A stretch of DNA of 64,000 nt from Streptomyces wuyuanensis (GCF_900103455.1 NZ_FNHI01000018.1:77819-141818); one strand, 5' to 3'. Shown: positions 42,290 to 51,669, numbered from the stretch's first letter. Notes: generated by a model from the sequence alone, not told the origin. Numbers and translations are program-made.

Positions 42290-43021
42290 ATGAGGCACAG
42301 CAAGATCGCCGGTCTCATGGTGCGGAACGTGGTCGCGGTGCCGCCCGAGTCGTCCTTCAAGCAGATCGCCGGACTGCTCGATGAGCACCGGATCAGCGGC
42401 GTTCCGGTCGTGGATCCCGAGCGCCGGGTGATCGGGGTGGTCTCCGAGACCGACCTGGTCCTGCGACGGCCGGTTCCCGCACCGGAGTGGGAGGCCGCCG
42501 CGGGTGCGAAGACGGAACTCGTCGCGGGCTCCCCGGACCGCGACGGCCCCGCGCCGACCGCGGCGGACCTGATGTCCTCGCCCGCCGTGACCGTCGACGT
42601 CGAGGAAACCGTGGCGGGGGCGGCACGCACCATGGCCGGCCATCGCGTGGAACGCCTGCCCGTGGTCGACCGGGAGCGACGTCTGGTCGGCATGGTGACC
42701 CGGCGCGACCTCCTGCAGGTTTTCCTCCGACCCGACGCGGAGATCCGGAAGGAGATCGTCGAGGAGCTCTTCGAGAACACGTTGTGGCTGCCGCCGGGAA
42801 AACTGGCGGTCCATGTGGTGGAGGGAGTGGTGACCCTCGAGGGCGAGCTGGAGCGGCTCGGCGACGTTCTGGTCGCCGTCCAGCTGGTCCGACAGACGGA
42901 CGGAGTGATTGCCGTCGTCGACCGGTTGCGTTACGTCTTCGACGACACGCCTGTGGGCCGCGCGACCGGGCCGGCAGGAGAAGCCCGGCGCAGGAAGGCG
43001 GTCGGGGAGCGCTCCCCGTAG
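42290..43021 (+). CDS. CBS-CBS-BON domain protein
   Basis: A 243-residue paralogue of the 26.5-kb protein. CBS domain 1 contains HRISGVPVVDPERRVIGVVS, CBS domain 2 VERLPVVDRERRLVGMVTRR, and the BON domain LAVHVVEGVVTLEGELE. The shared EIxKEIVEELFENTLWLPPG linker shows it is the closest relative of the first paralogue. GGGAG lies six bases before ATG 42290. It is divergent from the Rv1733c-like gene. Confidence 0.87.
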   Translation: MRHSKIAGLMVRNVVAVPPESSFKQIAGLLDEHRISGVPVVDPERRVIGVVSETDLVLRRPVPAPEWEAAAGAKTELVAGSPDRDGPAPTAADLMSSPAVTVDVEETVAGAARTMAGHRVERLPVVDRERRLVGMVTRRDLLQVFLRPDAEIRKEIVEELFENTLWLPPGKLAVHVVEGVVTLEGELERLGDVLVAVQLVRQTDGVIAVVDRLRYVFDDTPVGRATGPAGEARRRKAVGERSP

Positions 43022-43132
43022 GGGCGCCTGAGGTACCCGGCGGCGTCGGTCGTCGGGACTGGGGTTGCTCGCCTTCGCGGGACTGCGGTTGCGCGACGGG
43101 CGTCGGGGCGCGGCCGAGGTGCAAAGGCGTCC

Positions 43133-44002
43133 TCAGACAGCCGTCAGGTGATCGACAACCGCGGTGACGTCGGCAATGCCTTCGATCCGGTCGAGCAGCC
43201 GCCGAGCGTCGGCCCGCTCCATCCGCCCCCACACGTCCACCGTCCCGTTGCGAACGACGATCTCGATCGCCGGCCTGGTGCCGGGAAACTCCTCAGTGAG
43301 AATCCTGGATTCGATCTCCTCACGGATCCCCTCGTCGTCCCGCACGAGAGCCGCAAGAAGAGTGTTCCTGCGCACGACACCGACGAGGTGCCCCTCCTGG
43401 TCCGTGACGGGCACTCTCTTCAGCCGGGAGAGCGCTGCCAGCCACGCCGCCTCGGCGACGGTGGACTCCGGGAACACCGTGATGGCAGGAGCGGTCATCA
43501 GGTCCTCCGCCGTATACGCCCGGGCACTCTCGTTCAGGCGCCGGCGAGCGAGCGCACCCGGCACGCCGGGCCGATGGCCGGTCGCCTCGACCGCCGCCTT
43601 GGCCAGCAGGTCCGATTCCGACACCACACCCATCACCCGGCCCTCCGGGTCCGTCACGGGCAGGGACCCCACTCCCGCATCGGTGAGGGTCCGGGCAATG
43701 GCCATGAAGGCGGAGTCCCCCGAGACCGATGCGGCAGAGGCGTCCATCACGTCTTCGACCAGCAGCGGCTCGGCTTCCACATCGGATGCCGAGGATGCCC
43801 GGTGGCCTGTCCGCGAGGGCCGGGCCGGTGCTCCGCGGCCGGTCGGTCTCCGGGGCTCCCGCTGATGCGTGGACGCCGCCGCCATGGCACCGATGTACCG
43901 GAGCAGCAAGTCCTCCCGCAGGGGTTCGTCGGTTCGGCTCGCCCTTCCCGGCACCGCACGACGCGCTTCGGCACCGGCGGCAGAACCCTCACGCTCATGC
44001 AC
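43133..44002 (-). CDS. CBS-CBS-BON domain protein with long N-terminal extension
   Basis: A 289-residue paralogue. An Arg/Ala-rich, probably disordered N-terminal region of about 85 residues precedes CBS domain 1 (GVGSLPVTDPEGRVMGVVSE) and CBS domain 2 (RLKRVPVTDQEGHLVGVVRR); the BON-like end reads IEIVVRNGTVDVWGRMERAD. GTG 44002 follows AGGAGG by six bases, which fixes the start. Tandem palindromic boxes lie 70-105 bases upstream. Confidence 0.82.
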   Translation of the reverse strand: MHEREGSAAGAEARRAVPGRASRTDEPLREDLLLRYIGAMAAASTHQREPRRPTGRGAPARPSRTGHRASSASDVEAEPLLVEDVMDASAASVSGDSAFMAIARTLTDAGVGSLPVTDPEGRVMGVVSESDLLAKAAVEATGHRPGVPGALARRRLNESARAYTAEDLMTAPAITVFPESTVAEAAWLAALSRLKRVPVTDQEGHLVGVVRRNTLLAALVRDDEGIREEIESRILTEEFPGTRPAIEIVVRNGTVDVWGRMERADARRLLDRIEGIADVTAVVDHLTAV

Positions 44003-44071
44003 GGTCTGCCTCCTCATCCGGACGTGCTCCCCGCTTTCCCATTCTTGACTCTCGCGAGGCGTGGCGTCCCG

Positions 44072-44105
44072 GGGCCGGTCAGCCCTTCCGGGGGCCGACC
44101 GGACT
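44072..44105. promoter_or_regulatory. Tandem OsdR/DevR-type boxes
   Basis: GGGCCGGTCAGCCC (44072-44085) and GGGCCGACCGGACT (44092-44105), each two or fewer mismatches from the palindrome and spaced exactly 20 bases apart, upstream of the leftward CBS-BON gene and the rightward transporter gene. Confidence 0.55.
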
Positions 44106-44286
44106 TGGCCGTCGCCGCTCCCGGCAGGGTGGCCGGCACCGCGACGACGAGCACGATCACGAGGGCGGTGCGGCATGCTGCCGTCGGACCGGGTCCGTCC
44201 GACGACGGACCGTACTCCGGGGCCTCCTCGGCCGTCATGGGCGTGTCCGCCGCTCCCCCGCACCTCGTCGCCGGAATGCTTGCGCC

Positions 44287-45138
44287 ATGAACACCGCCGT
44301 CGCGGTGCCCGCCGCTCTGCTCTCCGCCCTCAGTTTCGGCGTCGGATCCGTGCTTCAGCAGCAGGCGGCGAGCGAGGCCCCCACAACGGACTCCCTGCGG
44401 CCCCGACTGCTGCTGGAGTTGGCCCGCCGTCCGAAGTGGCTGACCGGCATGGGACTCGTCGTCTCCTCGTACGCCCTGCTCGGCCTCGCCTTGGCCTCGG
44501 GCCCTTTGGTGCTGGTCCAGCCGCTCGCGGCCACGGACCTCGTCTTCGCCCTTCCCTTCCTCGCCTGGCGGCGCGGCGTCCCCCTGACGCGTCCGGAGGT
44601 CGCGGGAATCATGTGCACGGCGGGTGGTGTGGCGATGTTCCTGACGGTGCTGCCGGCGCCTTCCCACGGGACGGTTCCGGATCTCGTCGACTGGGTGCCC
44701 GTGCTCGCCGCCATCGGTGGCGCCGTGATGCTTCTGGCCCCCGTCGGCCTGCGGCGGCGCGGCAGGACGCGGACCGCTCTGTTCGCCGTCTGCGCGGCGC
44801 TCCTCTTCGCGTTGCTCGACAGCCTGACCAAGAGCACGGCCGACAGGTTCCAGACGGAGGGCGCGGCCGCGCTCCTCGCGTGGGAGCCGTACTCACTGAT
44901 CGTCGTCGGCGTGCTGGGCCTGACCCTGTCGCAGAGCGCCTATCAGGCCGGCTCCCTGGCCATCAGCCTGCCGATCATCGACACACTGGAACCGATCGGC
45001 GCCGTTCTGATCGGCATCGCCGTCTTCGGCGAACGGCTAGCGCAGACCCCTTCGGCGCTGGCCGTGCAGATGCTGGGAGCGGCAGTGGCCGTGGCGGGCA
45101 TCCTCCTCCTGGACCGATCGCCGCTGGCTCGTGCCTGA
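44287..45138 (+). CDS. DMT-superfamily transporter
   Basis: Membrane protein of 283 residues with nine to ten helices arranged as two EamA-like halves: ALLSALSFGVGSVLQQQAAS at the start, LVLVQPLAATDLVFALPFLA in the middle and SLPIIDTLEPIGAVLIGIAVFGE near the end, with a closing glutamate as in DMT exporters and NIPA-like magnesium transporters. The substrate is unknown. The start is the ATG of MNTAVAVPAAL; the ribosome site is weak (GGAAT). Confidence 0.8.
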   Translation: MNTAVAVPAALLSALSFGVGSVLQQQAASEAPTTDSLRPRLLLELARRPKWLTGMGLVVSSYALLGLALASGPLVLVQPLAATDLVFALPFLAWRRGVPLTRPEVAGIMCTAGGVAMFLTVLPAPSHGTVPDLVDWVPVLAAIGGAVMLLAPVGLRRRGRTRTALFAVCAALLFALLDSLTKSTADRFQTEGAAALLAWEPYSLIVVGVLGLTLSQSAYQAGSLAISLPIIDTLEPIGAVLIGIAVFGERLAQTPSALAVQMLGAAVAVAGILLLDRSPLARA

Positions 45139-45223
45139 GCACGTCGGACGCCGACCCGTGTCGTGCCTGGCCTCGGAGGGCCGTCGTACGACCCTGGGTC
45201 GTTCAGGGACCCCTGGTGCTGCG

Positions 45224-45257
45224 GGTCCGAACGTCCCCACGCAGGGACGAATGGCCC
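45224..45257. promoter_or_regulatory. Tandem OsdR/DevR-type boxes upstream of ppdK
   Basis: GGTCCGAACGTCCC (45224-45237), identical to the box at 26160, and GGGACGAATGGCCC (45244-45257) are spaced exactly 20 bases apart, about 90-120 bases before the dikinase start. Confidence 0.6.
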
Positions 45258-45344
45258 CTCTCCCTCCGGGTCGTGTCCCGTGGACAGTGGAATCAGGTGG
45301 CCCGGTCCGTGCCGGAGTCCGGCCCACCGCGGAAGCAGGCATCC

Positions 45345-48125
45345 ATGACCGACTACGTGTACGACTTCGCTCACGGCGGCCGCGCGATGGCCGACCTCCT
45401 CGGGAACAAGGGGGCGAATCTCGCGGAGATGACCCGCCTCGGCCTGCCCGTGCCGAGCGGGTTCACCATCACCACCGAGGCCTGCCGGGTGTTCCTGTCG
45501 ACGGGTCGGCCGCCGCCCGAACTGGAGCGCCAGGTGGCCGACCATCTCTCGGCCCTCGAGCGTGCCGCAGGAAAGCGACTGGGCCAGGCGGACGACCCGC
45601 TGCTCCTCTCGGTCAGGTCCGGGGCCCGGGTATCGATGCCCGGAATGATGGAGACCGTGCTCGACATCGGGCTCAACGACTACTCCGTACTCGGGCTGGC
45701 CAAGACGTCCGAGCGCGAACGATTCGCGTGGGACTCCTACCGACGCCTCGTGCAGATGTTCGGCAGCACGGTGATGGGGGTGGACGGTTCCCTCTTCGAG
45801 GAGACGCTCACGCGCATCGAGGACCAGCACCACGTCCCCGACGACAGCCGACTGGACGTCTGCGACCTCATCAGGACCGTCGAGTCGTTCAAGGACCTGA
45901 TCGGCGAACGGACCGGTCGCGACTTCCCCCAGGCACCCGCCGAGCAGCTGCGGCAGGCAGTACTGGCCGTGTTCGCCTCCTGGAACGGGGAGCGCGCAAG
46001 GCTGTACCGGCGCCGGGAACGGATCCCGGATGATCTGGGTACTGCGGTCACCGTCCAGACCATGGTCTTCGGCAACCTGGGCCGGGACTCGGGGAGCGGT
46101 GTGGCCTTCACCCGGGACCCGGCCACAGGACGCAGGGGAATCTACGGCGACTACCTTCCCAGCGCCCAGGGGGAGGACGTCGTCTCGGGAGTGCGCAACG
46201 CAGTGCCCCTCCAAGAGCTCGGCGCACTGGATCCGGCGTCGTTCGGCCAGCTCCAGGAGTACATGGACCGTCTGGAGAGCCACTACCGCGACCTGTGCGA
46301 CATCGAGTTCACGATCGAACGCGGCAGGCTCTGGATGCTTCAGACACGCGTCGGCAAACGCACCGCCCAGGCGGCCTTCACCATCGCCTCTGACATGGCC
46401 GACGAGGGCCTGATCACGAACCGTCAGGCCCTGACACGGGTCAACGGCGAACAGCTCACCCACCTCATGTTCCCGCGCTTCGCCGTCACCGGCGGAGCCG
46501 ACGTGATCGCCCGGGGTGTCCCCGCTTCACCGGGAGCGGCCGTGGGGGCGGTCGTCTTCGACTCGGCGGAGGCGGTACGCAGGGCGGACGCCGGGGAGAA
46601 GGTGGTACTCGTACGGAACGAAACCACCGCCGAGGACCTCTCCGGCATGATCGCCGCCCAGGCCGTGCTCACATCTCACGGGGGGAAGACGAGCCACGCG
46701 GCGGTGGTCGCGCGAGGCATGGGCAAGGTGTGCGTGTGCGGGGCGGAGGACATGATCGTGGACGCCCGTGCGCGCTGCCTCGTCGCCGACGGCCTGACCG
46801 TCGGCGAGGGCTCGGTCGTCTCCGTCGACGGCACGGAGGGCGTCGTCCGCCTGGGAGCCGTGCCGCTGGTCGAGTCCGACGTCATGCACTACTTCGACAG
46901 CGGCGTACCCGCGGACGGAACCGTTCGGGACTCCGTGCGCCATGTGCACCGGCTCATGCTGGAGGCCGACGCGGCGCGGCACCTGGAGGTGCGGGCGAAC
47001 GCGGACACCCCCCAGGACGCGGCCCGGGCGCGCCGCTTCGGGGCCGAGGGCATCGGGCTGTGCCGCACCGAGCACATGTTCCTCGGGGACCGGCGCCGGT
47101 TCGTCGAGGCCATGATCCTGGCGGAGGGTGACGCGGAGAGGAGCGCTGCGCTCGCCGCACTCCTGCCGCTGCAGCGTGCGGACTTCACCGGCATCCTCGA
47201 GGCGATGGACGGACTGCCGGTGACCATTCGGCTGCTGGACCCGCCTCTGCACGAATTCCTGCCGGACCGGACCGATCTGGCCGTGCGCGTCGCCCGGAGA
47301 GAGGCTTCCGGAGCTCCGCCGGATGCGCGCGACACTGCCTTGCTCGCAGCCGTCACCCGCATGCACGAGGAGAACCCGATGCTCGGGCTGAGGGGCGTCC
47401 GGCTGGGACTGGTCGTGCCGGGTCTCTTCGCCATGCAGGTGCGTGCGATCGCCGAGGCGGTCGCGGAACGGGAGCGGGCCGGCGGAACGCCACGCGCCGA
47501 GATCATGGTTCCGCTCGTGGACGCGGTGGAGGAACTGCGGCTCGTCAGGGACGAGGTGGAACGGGTGGTCGAGGCCGTGTCCACGGAGACCGGTGTGGAA
47601 GTCTCCTGCCCGATCGGAACGATGATCGAGCTGCCGAGGGCAGCGCTGACCGCGGGGAGCATTGCCCAGGAGGCGGACTTCTTCTCGTTCGGCACGAACG
47701 ATCTCACCCAGACGACCTGGGGATTCTCACGCGACGACGTCGAGGCCGCCTTCTTCTCCGCCTACTTGGAGCAGGGCGTGTTCCAGGCGTCCCCGTTCGA
47801 GACCATCGACCGCGAGGGGGTGGGCCGACTGGTACGGATCGCGGTCGCCGAGGGCCGCGCGGCCCACCCCGGGTTGGAACTCGGTGTCTGCGGTGAACAC
47901 GGAGGCGATCCGGCATCGGTGGGCTTCTTCCACGAGGCAGGGCTCGACTACGTTTCCTGCTCGCCGTTCCGCGTACCCGTCGCTCGGCTGGAAGCCGGCA
48001 GGGCGGCCGTCGCGAGTTCACCCGCCGCGGCTGGGCATGCCGCAGAGCGCCCGGACCGTCACGCCCAAAGGGCTTCCCGGCCCGGATCCGATCGGCCGGA
48101 CATGCCCGGCCCCACGGGCGCATGA
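45345..48125 (+). CDS. ppdK: Pyruvate phosphate dikinase
   Basis: Cytoplasmic enzyme of 926 residues interconverting pyruvate, ATP and phosphate with phosphoenolpyruvate, AMP and pyrophosphate. The ATP-grasp part begins with GNKGANLAEMTRLGLPVPSG and SVRSGARVSMPGMMETVLDI; the phosphohistidine domain has HGGKTSHAAVVARGMG with the catalytic His about residue 451; the PEP-binding barrel ends with GVCGEHGGDPASV, catalytic Cys about 849. A C-terminal extension of about 50 residues (ERPDRHAQRAS and onward) is low complexity. In hypoxia the reverse reaction can spare ATP by using pyrophosphate. Tandem boxes upstream place it in the dormancy regulon. Confidence 0.95.
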   Translation: MTDYVYDFAHGGRAMADLLGNKGANLAEMTRLGLPVPSGFTITTEACRVFLSTGRPPPELERQVADHLSALERAAGKRLGQADDPLLLSVRSGARVSMPGMMETVLDIGLNDYSVLGLAKTSERERFAWDSYRRLVQMFGSTVMGVDGSLFEETLTRIEDQHHVPDDSRLDVCDLIRTVESFKDLIGERTGRDFPQAPAEQLRQAVLAVFASWNGERARLYRRRERIPDDLGTAVTVQTMVFGNLGRDSGSGVAFTRDPATGRRGIYGDYLPSAQGEDVVSGVRNAVPLQELGALDPASFGQLQEYMDRLESHYRDLCDIEFTIERGRLWMLQTRVGKRTAQAAFTIASDMADEGLITNRQALTRVNGEQLTHLMFPRFAVTGGADVIARGVPASPGAAVGAVVFDSAEAVRRADAGEKVVLVRNETTAEDLSGMIAAQAVLTSHGGKTSHAAVVARGMGKVCVCGAEDMIVDARARCLVADGLTVGEGSVVSVDGTEGVVRLGAVPLVESDVMHYFDSGVPADGTVRDSVRHVHRLMLEADAARHLEVRANADTPQDAARARRFGAEGIGLCRTEHMFLGDRRRFVEAMILAEGDAERSAALAALLPLQRADFTGILEAMDGLPVTIRLLDPPLHEFLPDRTDLAVRVARREASGAPPDARDTALLAAVTRMHEENPMLGLRGVRLGLVVPGLFAMQVRAIAEAVAERERAGGTPRAEIMVPLVDAVEELRLVRDEVERVVEAVSTETGVEVSCPIGTMIELPRAALTAGSIAQEADFFSFGTNDLTQTTWGFSRDDVEAAFFSAYLEQGVFQASPFETIDREGVGRLVRIAVAEGRAAHPGLELGVCGEHGGDPASVGFFHEAGLDYVSCSPFRVPVARLEAGRAAVASSPAAAGHAAERPDRHAQRASRPGSDRPDMPGPTGA

Positions 48126-48276
48126 TGGAAAGGGGGCGCGAGAGAGGGCGGGCGGCGAACGCCACTCGCCGGCGACCGGCATGGTCGCGGCAGTCACGAG
48201 AGACATGGTGCTCGGCCGGTGCGACTGGCCGAACGCCTTGGCCCAACCGGTATCCGCAGCGAAGAGGAGGCTGACG

Positions 48277-48624
48277 ATGACCCGAACCTCGATCCTCGAG
48301 CGCAGTCAGTGGCAGGCGGCTCTCGACGGCGTCACAGCCGACCACGACGGGAAACTCGTCTCCGTCGAACTGCTGGATGCCTCGGTCGGGCACCAGTACG
48401 AGGCCGAGCGAATGCCGTTCGCCGACCTCTCGTACGACCCCAAGGACGATGTGGTGATCGTCGCGGTCGGCGGGAAGTCGCCGCGCTATCCGGTGGTACT
48501 GCGCCACATGGTGGCCCACCCGAAGGAGATCGACATCGCGACCGAGGAGATTCCGGAGACCGCCGTGCGCGTCGTCGCCCCGGACGACACGGCCACTTTG
48601 ATCACCTTCTTCCCGGCGGAATAG
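48277..48624 (+). CDS. DUF5335-type small protein
   Basis: A 115-residue soluble protein beginning MTRTSILERSQWQAALDGVT and containing LSYDPKDDVVIVAVGGKSPR, the pattern of the DUF5335 family found next to stress-response genes in actinobacteria and some proteobacteria. Function unknown. GAGGAGG precedes the ATG. It follows ppdK by 150 bases; a weak half-palindrome (TGGCCGAACGCC) lies near 48229. Confidence 0.75.
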   Translation: MTRTSILERSQWQAALDGVTADHDGKLVSVELLDASVGHQYEAERMPFADLSYDPKDDVVIVAVGGKSPRYPVVLRHMVAHPKEIDIATEEIPETAVRVVAPDDTATLITFFPAE

Positions 48625-48755
48625 GGGTTCGCGCCCCGGTTGCGCACCAGCCGCCCATCCGGACGGCCTCACCACGCGTCGGCGCGGCGCCGACCGCCCG
48701 TCCCGCGCATCACGCGCATCACGCGCCGGGAGTGGCAGCAGAGAGGTGGCAGGAG

Positions 48756-49229
48756 ATGGACAGGCACGACTCCGGTTCCCGCATCGTGGTGGGTGTCGAC
48801 GGCTCGCCTTCCTCACATGCGGCGCTGCGCTGGGCCGTTCGGTACGCAGGCCTCGTCGGGGCCTCGGTCGACGCCGTCGCTGCCTGGGACCTGCCGGGCG
48901 CGCGCAGTTGGTCGGCCCCGGCCGTGGACACCGCTTTCGACGAAGAGCAGGCCGAGCGCGGCCTGGTGGAGGAAGTACGCGGCGTACTCGGCCAGTCGGG
49001 GGCGTCTCAGGTCCATGAGCGCTTGGTGCGCGGCGACCCGGCGGAGGTACTGCTCGACGCAGCCGAGGGAGCCGAGGCACTGGTGGTGGGAAGTCGTGGC
49101 CGAGGCGGCTTCCGTCGAGCACTGCTGGGCTCGGTGAGCCATCAGTGCGCCATCCACGCCACGTGCCCTGTCGTGATCGTGCGCCCGGAGACCGATGCGG
49201 GGAAGGGAGACGAACCCCGGACGTCGTGA
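48756..49229 (+). CDS. Single-domain universal stress protein
   Basis: A 157-residue USP. The fold starts RIVVGVDGSPSSHAALRWAV and ends with the ATP-binding GSRGRGGFRRALLGSVSHQ, then CPVVIVRPE. It should bind ATP and act in energy-stress survival by analogy with mycobacterial DosR-regulated USPs. Located between the DUF5335 gene and a converging CBS-BON gene. Confidence 0.9.
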   Translation: MDRHDSGSRIVVGVDGSPSSHAALRWAVRYAGLVGASVDAVAAWDLPGARSWSAPAVDTAFDEEQAERGLVEEVRGVLGQSGASQVHERLVRGDPAEVLLDAAEGAEALVVGSRGRGGFRRALLGSVSHQCAIHATCPVVIVRPETDAGKGDEPRTS

Positions 49230-49283
49230 CCGGCACATCGTGAACGGCCGGCGAGCGTCCCGGACGCAGCGGGCTCACAACAC

Positions 49284-49334
49284 GGCGGTGGGTACGTCGG
49301 CGGGCAACACGGCGGCGGTGGGTACGTCGGCGGG
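49284..49334. repeat. Short direct repeat, period 30
   Basis: The 21-base unit GGCGGTGGGTACGTCGGCGG(G) occurs at 49284-49304 and 49314-49334 between the converging stress-protein and CBS-BON genes. Significance unknown. Confidence 0.6.
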
Positions 49335-49348
49335 TCGGCCCGCCGAGG

Positions 49349-50011
49349 TCACGACGGGGCAGCCGCGTCCGTGTTCGGTCCGGGCGGCGCGCTGACTTCG
49401 CAGCGGACCACGACGACGCCCTCGACGGCCTGAGCCAGACGGCGGGCGAGGGGCACGAGGCTGCTGTCGCCGACCGCGCCCCCGAGCGTGACGACCCCGT
49501 CCCTGACACACACCTCCGGTCCAGAGCCCGCGAAGAGGCGGTCGAGGACATCCCGGACGTCTGCCGCGATGTCGTCGTCCGCGCGGAGGAAGACCTTGAG
49601 CAGATCCGCCCGGCTGACGATGCCTTTCAGAAATCCCTGTGCGTCCACGACAGGCAGGCGCTTCACGTGCCGTCGCGCCATGAGGCGGGCGGCGTGAGGC
49701 AGCGTCGCGGCGGCCCGGATCGTGACGGGCGGAGCGCTCATGAGGTCTTCGGCCCTCACGGCTTCGGCCCTTGCGGCCGCGTCCGGACTCCGGTCCGTGA
49801 CGACCTGCTCGGTGCCGCGGAGTTCCTCCTTGCGCAGGAGATCGGCTTCGGAGACGATCCCGACCACCCGGCCTTCGCCGTCGACGACCGGGACGGCGGT
49901 CACGTTCCACCGGCCCATGGCCGTCACGATGTCCTTGAACCGCGCATGAAGGGCGACCGCGACGACGGTCTTCGTCATCACGTCTTCGACGCAGTGCGGG
50001 GCTGACAACAT
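49349..50011 (-). CDS. CBS-CBS-BON domain protein
   Basis: A 220-residue paralogue: CBS 1 with NVTAVPVVDGEGRVVGIVSE, CBS 2 with VKRLPVVDAQGFLKGIVSRA, and the BON domain EVCVRDGVVTLGGAVGD. Its nearest relative in the window is the 60.4-kb protein (shared DVMTKTVVAV/DVMTHTAVAV starts and DLLKVFLRxDDD linkers). GAGG lies eight bases before ATG 50011. It is divergent from the XRE-fusion gene with a palindromic box between them. Confidence 0.87.
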   Translation of the reverse strand: MLSAPHCVEDVMTKTVVAVALHARFKDIVTAMGRWNVTAVPVVDGEGRVVGIVSEADLLRKEELRGTEQVVTDRSPDAAARAEAVRAEDLMSAPPVTIRAAATLPHAARLMARRHVKRLPVVDAQGFLKGIVSRADLLKVFLRADDDIAADVRDVLDRLFAGSGPEVCVRDGVVTLGGAVGDSSLVPLARRLAQAVEGVVVVRCEVSAPPGPNTDAAAPS

Positions 50012-50116
50012 CACGCATGCCTCACCGGGGAACATGCCGCAACAGGTCGTGCGAGCACCTGGGACGACTTTCGCATGCCCAGGGGCGTCGCGGATGGGCC
50101 GACAGGTGCCGCCTCG

Positions 50117-50130
50117 GGACCGTCCGGCCC
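50117..50130. promoter_or_regulatory. OsdR/DevR-type box
   Basis: GGACCGTCCGGCCC, one mismatch from the palindrome, between the divergent CBS-BON and XRE-fusion genes. A weaker GGGCCGACAGG element lies about 20 bases to its left. Confidence 0.55.
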
Positions 50131-50197
50131 AAGCGCCGCACACCACCTGCAGGTCACCGTGGTGGTGCAGGGACCTGACGAGGAGAGGTGGACCACG

Positions 50198-50887
50198 ATG
50201 AGCGGCACTTCCGCGCACGGTTCCGCCGCCGAGCCGTCGCGCTCGCACACCGACATAGGCCGCCGGCTCGCCGGCCGGCGCGAACAACTGGGACTCTCCC
50301 GGGAGGACGTGGCCGAGCGCAGCGGGGCCGCGGTCACCTACGTCGCGTATCTGGAGGAGCAGCCCGCGGCGCCCGACACGGCCACGCTGCAGCAGATCGC
50401 CGCCGCCCTGGAGACGACCGTGGCCGAACTGACGGGCGGGACGGTGGATCAGCCACCGGGGCTGGGCGTCGCGCTCCGGGGTGCAGGACTGGCCGAGCTC
50501 GACGAGGCGGAGTGCCGGACTCTGATGTCGGGCCACGGTGTCGGGCGGGTCGGGGTCCTCACGCCCGAAGGGCCCGCGGTGGTACCGGTGAACTACGTGG
50601 TCGACGGAGCCGAAATCGCCTTCCGCACCGCACTGGGGAAAGTCCCCGCCTTCGCTGCGGGAAGCGAGGTCGCCTTCGAGGTGGACCGCATCGACGACTC
50701 CTTCAGCAAGGGGTGGAGTGTGCTGGCGGTGGGAACCGCTCGCGCCGTAACCGAGGACGACGCGATCCGGCGGCTGACGGAACTCGCCCCGACGGCGCCG
50801 TGGGCAGGAGGAGCGCGTGACCTCTGGGTCGAGCTCTCGCCGTCCCGCATCACCGGACGCAGGATCGTCGCGACGGGCGGCGGCTGA
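50198..50887 (+). CDS. XRE helix-turn-helix fused to flavin-binding split-barrel domain
   Basis: A 229-residue fusion. Residues 18-75 form an XRE-type helix-turn-helix (IGRRLAGRREQLGLSREDVA and SGAAVTYVAYLEEQP). Residues 95-225 form a pyridoxamine-5'-phosphate oxidase-like split barrel (GVGRVGVLTPEGPAVVPVNY, VDGAEIAFRTALGKV, SEVAFEVDRID and WSVLAVGTARAV), which in relatives binds FMN, F420 or haem. A redox-responsive transcription factor is a reasonable inference. ATG 50198 follows GGAGAGG. A palindromic box lies about 70 bases upstream. Confidence 0.82.
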   Translation: MSGTSAHGSAAEPSRSHTDIGRRLAGRREQLGLSREDVAERSGAAVTYVAYLEEQPAAPDTATLQQIAAALETTVAELTGGTVDQPPGLGVALRGAGLAELDEAECRTLMSGHGVGRVGVLTPEGPAVVPVNYVVDGAEIAFRTALGKVPAFAAGSEVAFEVDRIDDSFSKGWSVLAVGTARAVTEDDAIRRLTELAPTAPWAGGARDLWVELSPSRITGRRIVATGGG

Positions 50888-51049
50888 GCGGCATGCCCAG
50901 GTCGCCCCGGGACGCGGTCCGGGTGCTCAACGCCGGCCACGGCGCCAAGGCCGCTCTCGCCGTGCGCACACCGCCAGGGCTCGGCCGGACAGGCCGCCGG
51001 CAGGGCCCTCACGAGGTGTGAGCGGCGTCGGCCAGGAAGGGACTACGGC

Positions 51050-51553
51050 ATGGACACCAAGCGCGTTCTCGTGGCCTACGGCAGCAAGCACGGTGCCACC
51101 GCAGGCATAGCGGAAGAGATCGGCGCCACCCTCCGAGCGGACGGCTACGACGCCGCCGTGCTGCCTGCTCGTGACGTGAAGGACGTCGAAGACTACGACG
51201 CCGTGGTGCTGGGAGGGTCGCTCTACGCAAACCGCTGGCATCACAGCGCCCGCCGTTGCGCGAGGCGCAACGTGGAGGCGCTCGGCGGCCGACCGGTGTG
51301 GCTGTTCAGCAGTGGCCCGGTCGACAGCTCCGCCGAACAGCACGACGTTCCCCCCGTGCGCGGGGTGGCCCGGCAGATGGAACGGCTGCACGCCCGAGAG
51401 CACATCACGTTTGGCGGCAGCATCACCGCATCGACGCCCGGTTGGGTCGCTCGGTATCTCGTGCGCCACGGTGAGGGAGGGGACTTCCGCAACCCGGAGC
51501 GCATCCAGGCCTGGGCCCACCACATCGGAGCCGAACTCGCCGCGTCCCCGTAG
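51050..51553 (+). CDS. Flavodoxin-domain protein (HemG-like)
   Basis: A 167-residue FMN-binding protein. The N-terminal phosphate loop VAYGSKHGATAGIAEEIG, the YDAVVLGGSLYANRWH strand-loop and the C-terminal HHIGAEL helix match the flavodoxin-domain family that includes menaquinone-dependent protoporphyrinogen oxidase (HemG) and the uncharacterised flavodoxins of DosR-type clusters. A redox-carrier role in anaerobic metabolism is plausible. AGGAAGGGA precedes the ATG. Confidence 0.85.
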   Translation: MDTKRVLVAYGSKHGATAGIAEEIGATLRADGYDAAVLPARDVKDVEDYDAVVLGGSLYANRWHHSARRCARRNVEALGGRPVWLFSSGPVDSSAEQHDVPPVRGVARQMERLHAREHITFGGSITASTPGWVARYLVRHGEGGDFRNPERIQAWAHHIGAELAASP

Positions 51554-51669
51554 CAATTCCCGGGCCCGCGACGGGCGGCCCGCAGCGGGTCGCGCAGGCA
51601 GGTCGCGCAGGCAGGTCGCAGCGGTCCTGCCACCGGACACGATCGTCCTGCGGACGCCGACAACCCGGT

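Noticed and set aside
49260..49340. CRISPR-like short repeats
   Set aside because: Only two GC-rich copies at a 30-base period, with no spacer structure or cas genes.
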